A DNA stretch of 6,642 nucleotides from Thermoplasmatota archaeon. GTDB lineage: Archaea; Thermoplasmatota; E2; DHVEG-1. The translations under genes were made by a program, and so were the position numbers. Under the pieces are notes generated by a model. That model was not told where the DNA came from. It was given only the letters and a program-made list of their open reading frames with translations, and ran no database searches. How positions within the stretch are numbered: position 1 is the stretch's first letter; every line of letters begins with the position of its first letter. Shown in pieces: positions 6,027 to 6,642 of the stretch. The stretch is taken from NCBI GenBank assembly GCA_016930995.1, contig JAFGFQ010000012.1, positions 1-6,642 on the forward strand, written 5' to 3'.

Positions 6027-6642
6027 CTAATCGTCGTTGCTGTACTTAAACGTTTCATCCTTCTTGAGCATATGCCAAATGCAGGTGAGGAGTTTTCTAC
6101 TGGCAGCGATGGTAGCTTTACTTGCTCCTTTCTTCTGTGCTACTCGATAATAAAGTCTGGTGATTGGGCTGTTCGGGCAATGTCTGATGTGTGTATGTAC
6201 GTTTTGGTTGAGGATCCATTTCAGATGGTGATTGCATTCTTTCAGGATTGGCCCGTGGTACAGATGGTTTCCGGATTGAATGGTTCGTGGTACCAGTCCT
6301 GCATAGTTGCAGAGTTTCTTCGGACAGGGAAAGCGCGTGATATCTCCGATTTCAGTCAGGATCGTCATGGCGCTGTAGTAACTGACTCCAGGGATGCTGG
6401 TGAGCAGCATGGCCTGTGGATTGTCTTTGCTGAGTGTCTCTATCTTTTTGGTGATCTGTGTTTTTTCACTGGTGAGTGTTTCAAGGATATGCAGATAGCT
6501 GTTCAGGGTGTATCGTGCGGAGTCTGGGAGTTTAACTGTTTTGAGGAATTGCATTCCTCCGACGCCGAACACATCGGTGAACGGATGGTGTATGCCGTTC
6601 ATCAGAAGGATGGCATGGATCTTGTTTTTGTACCGGGTGAGT
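6027..6642 (-). CDS. IS110-family transposase, C-terminal part (5' end outside window)
   Basis: About 204 codons are visible, ending at TAG (6027-6029); the frame stays open to the right edge. An ATG at 6602 is internal, because the codons before it read LTRYKNKIHAILL, which is the conserved segment linking the N-terminal RuvC-like DEDD domain to the C-terminal domain in IS110 transposases. The C-terminal (Transposase_20-type) domain follows: LLTSIPGVSYYSA, ILTEIGDITRF, KLCNYAGLVP, then the SG pair with the conserved serine (codon 6273-6275), HGPILKECNHHLKWIL, and a final ARKLL-like helix (ASRKLLTCIWHMLK). These enzymes are DNA recombinases that use both the DEDD residues and this serine; the family is guided by an element-encoded bridge RNA. 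The visible part is uninterrupted, so the element may be active; the DEDD domain lies outside the window. Confidence 0.9.
   Translation of the reverse strand, partial: LTRYKNKIHAILLMNGIHHPFTDVFGVGGMQFLKTVKLPDSARYTLNSYLHILETLTSEKTQITKKIETLSKDNPQAMLLTSIPGVSYYSAMTILTEIGDITRFPCPKKLCNYAGLVPRTIQSGNHLYHGPILKECNHHLKWILNQNVHTHIRHCPNSPITRLYYRVAQKKGASKATIAASRKLLTCIWHMLKKDETFKYSNDD
6027..6642 (-). mobile_element. Partial IS110-family insertion sequence, ends not located
   Basis: The transposase gene marks an IS110-type element running off the right edge. This family often has very short or no terminal inverted repeats and makes no clear target duplication, so the left boundary, somewhere below 6027, cannot be set from this sequence alone. 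The hairpin at 5931-5958 and the G-rich minus strand at 5907-5932 may lie inside or outside it. Confidence 0.6.

Overview
The window looks archaeal. Its two complete genes each sit behind an AT-rich TATA box (TTTATATA on the minus strand) about 45-65 bases before the ATG. Both have a short leader with an AGGGG Shine-Dalgarno-like element, and transcripts appear to end in plain oligo-T runs. A papain-like peptidase with a lectin-like domain beside a gingipain-like (C25) peptidase fits heterotrophic, protein-degrading Euryarchaeota. I lean to Thermoplasmatota from sediments, but this rests on protein style rather than a marker gene.

Layout. Bases 1-324 (+) hold the C-terminal end of an unrecognised coiled-coil-type protein that enters from the left edge. 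It converges on a secreted 830-residue C25 cysteine peptidase (352-2844, minus). Next is a second secreted cysteine peptidase, a 621-residue C1A (papain) enzyme with a lectin-like domain, an Ig/BACON-like domain and an unusual hydrophobic-basic C-terminal tail (3006-4871, minus). The two peptidase genes run in tandem 161 bases apart, each with its own TATA box and oligo-T terminator. They are probably separate transcripts with very similar promoters.

From 4872 to 6026 the DNA is mostly non-coding, AT-rich and full of oligo-A/T runs. It contains a strong 15-bp hairpin that pairs best as minus-strand RNA (4992-5034), a GC-richer island (about 5235-5345) ending in a T9A8 tract, a possible 94-codon plus-strand gene with a good ribosome binding site (5591-5875), and a hairpin plus T9 terminator (5931-5977). 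From 6027 to the right edge is the C-terminal two thirds or so of an IS110-family transposase (minus), truncated by the window.

How the parts work together. The two peptidases have signal peptides and complete catalytic residues. They would act outside the cell on protein or peptide substrates, and their shared promoter design suggests co-expression. The IS110 element and the decayed-looking DNA next to it suggest an insertion-prone spacer beside this module. I see no CRISPR array, tRNA or rRNA. No clearly new multi-gene system is evident; the most unusual items are the insertion in the C25 catalytic domain, the C1A tail, the compact C1A active-site loop and the structured intergenic RNA candidate.
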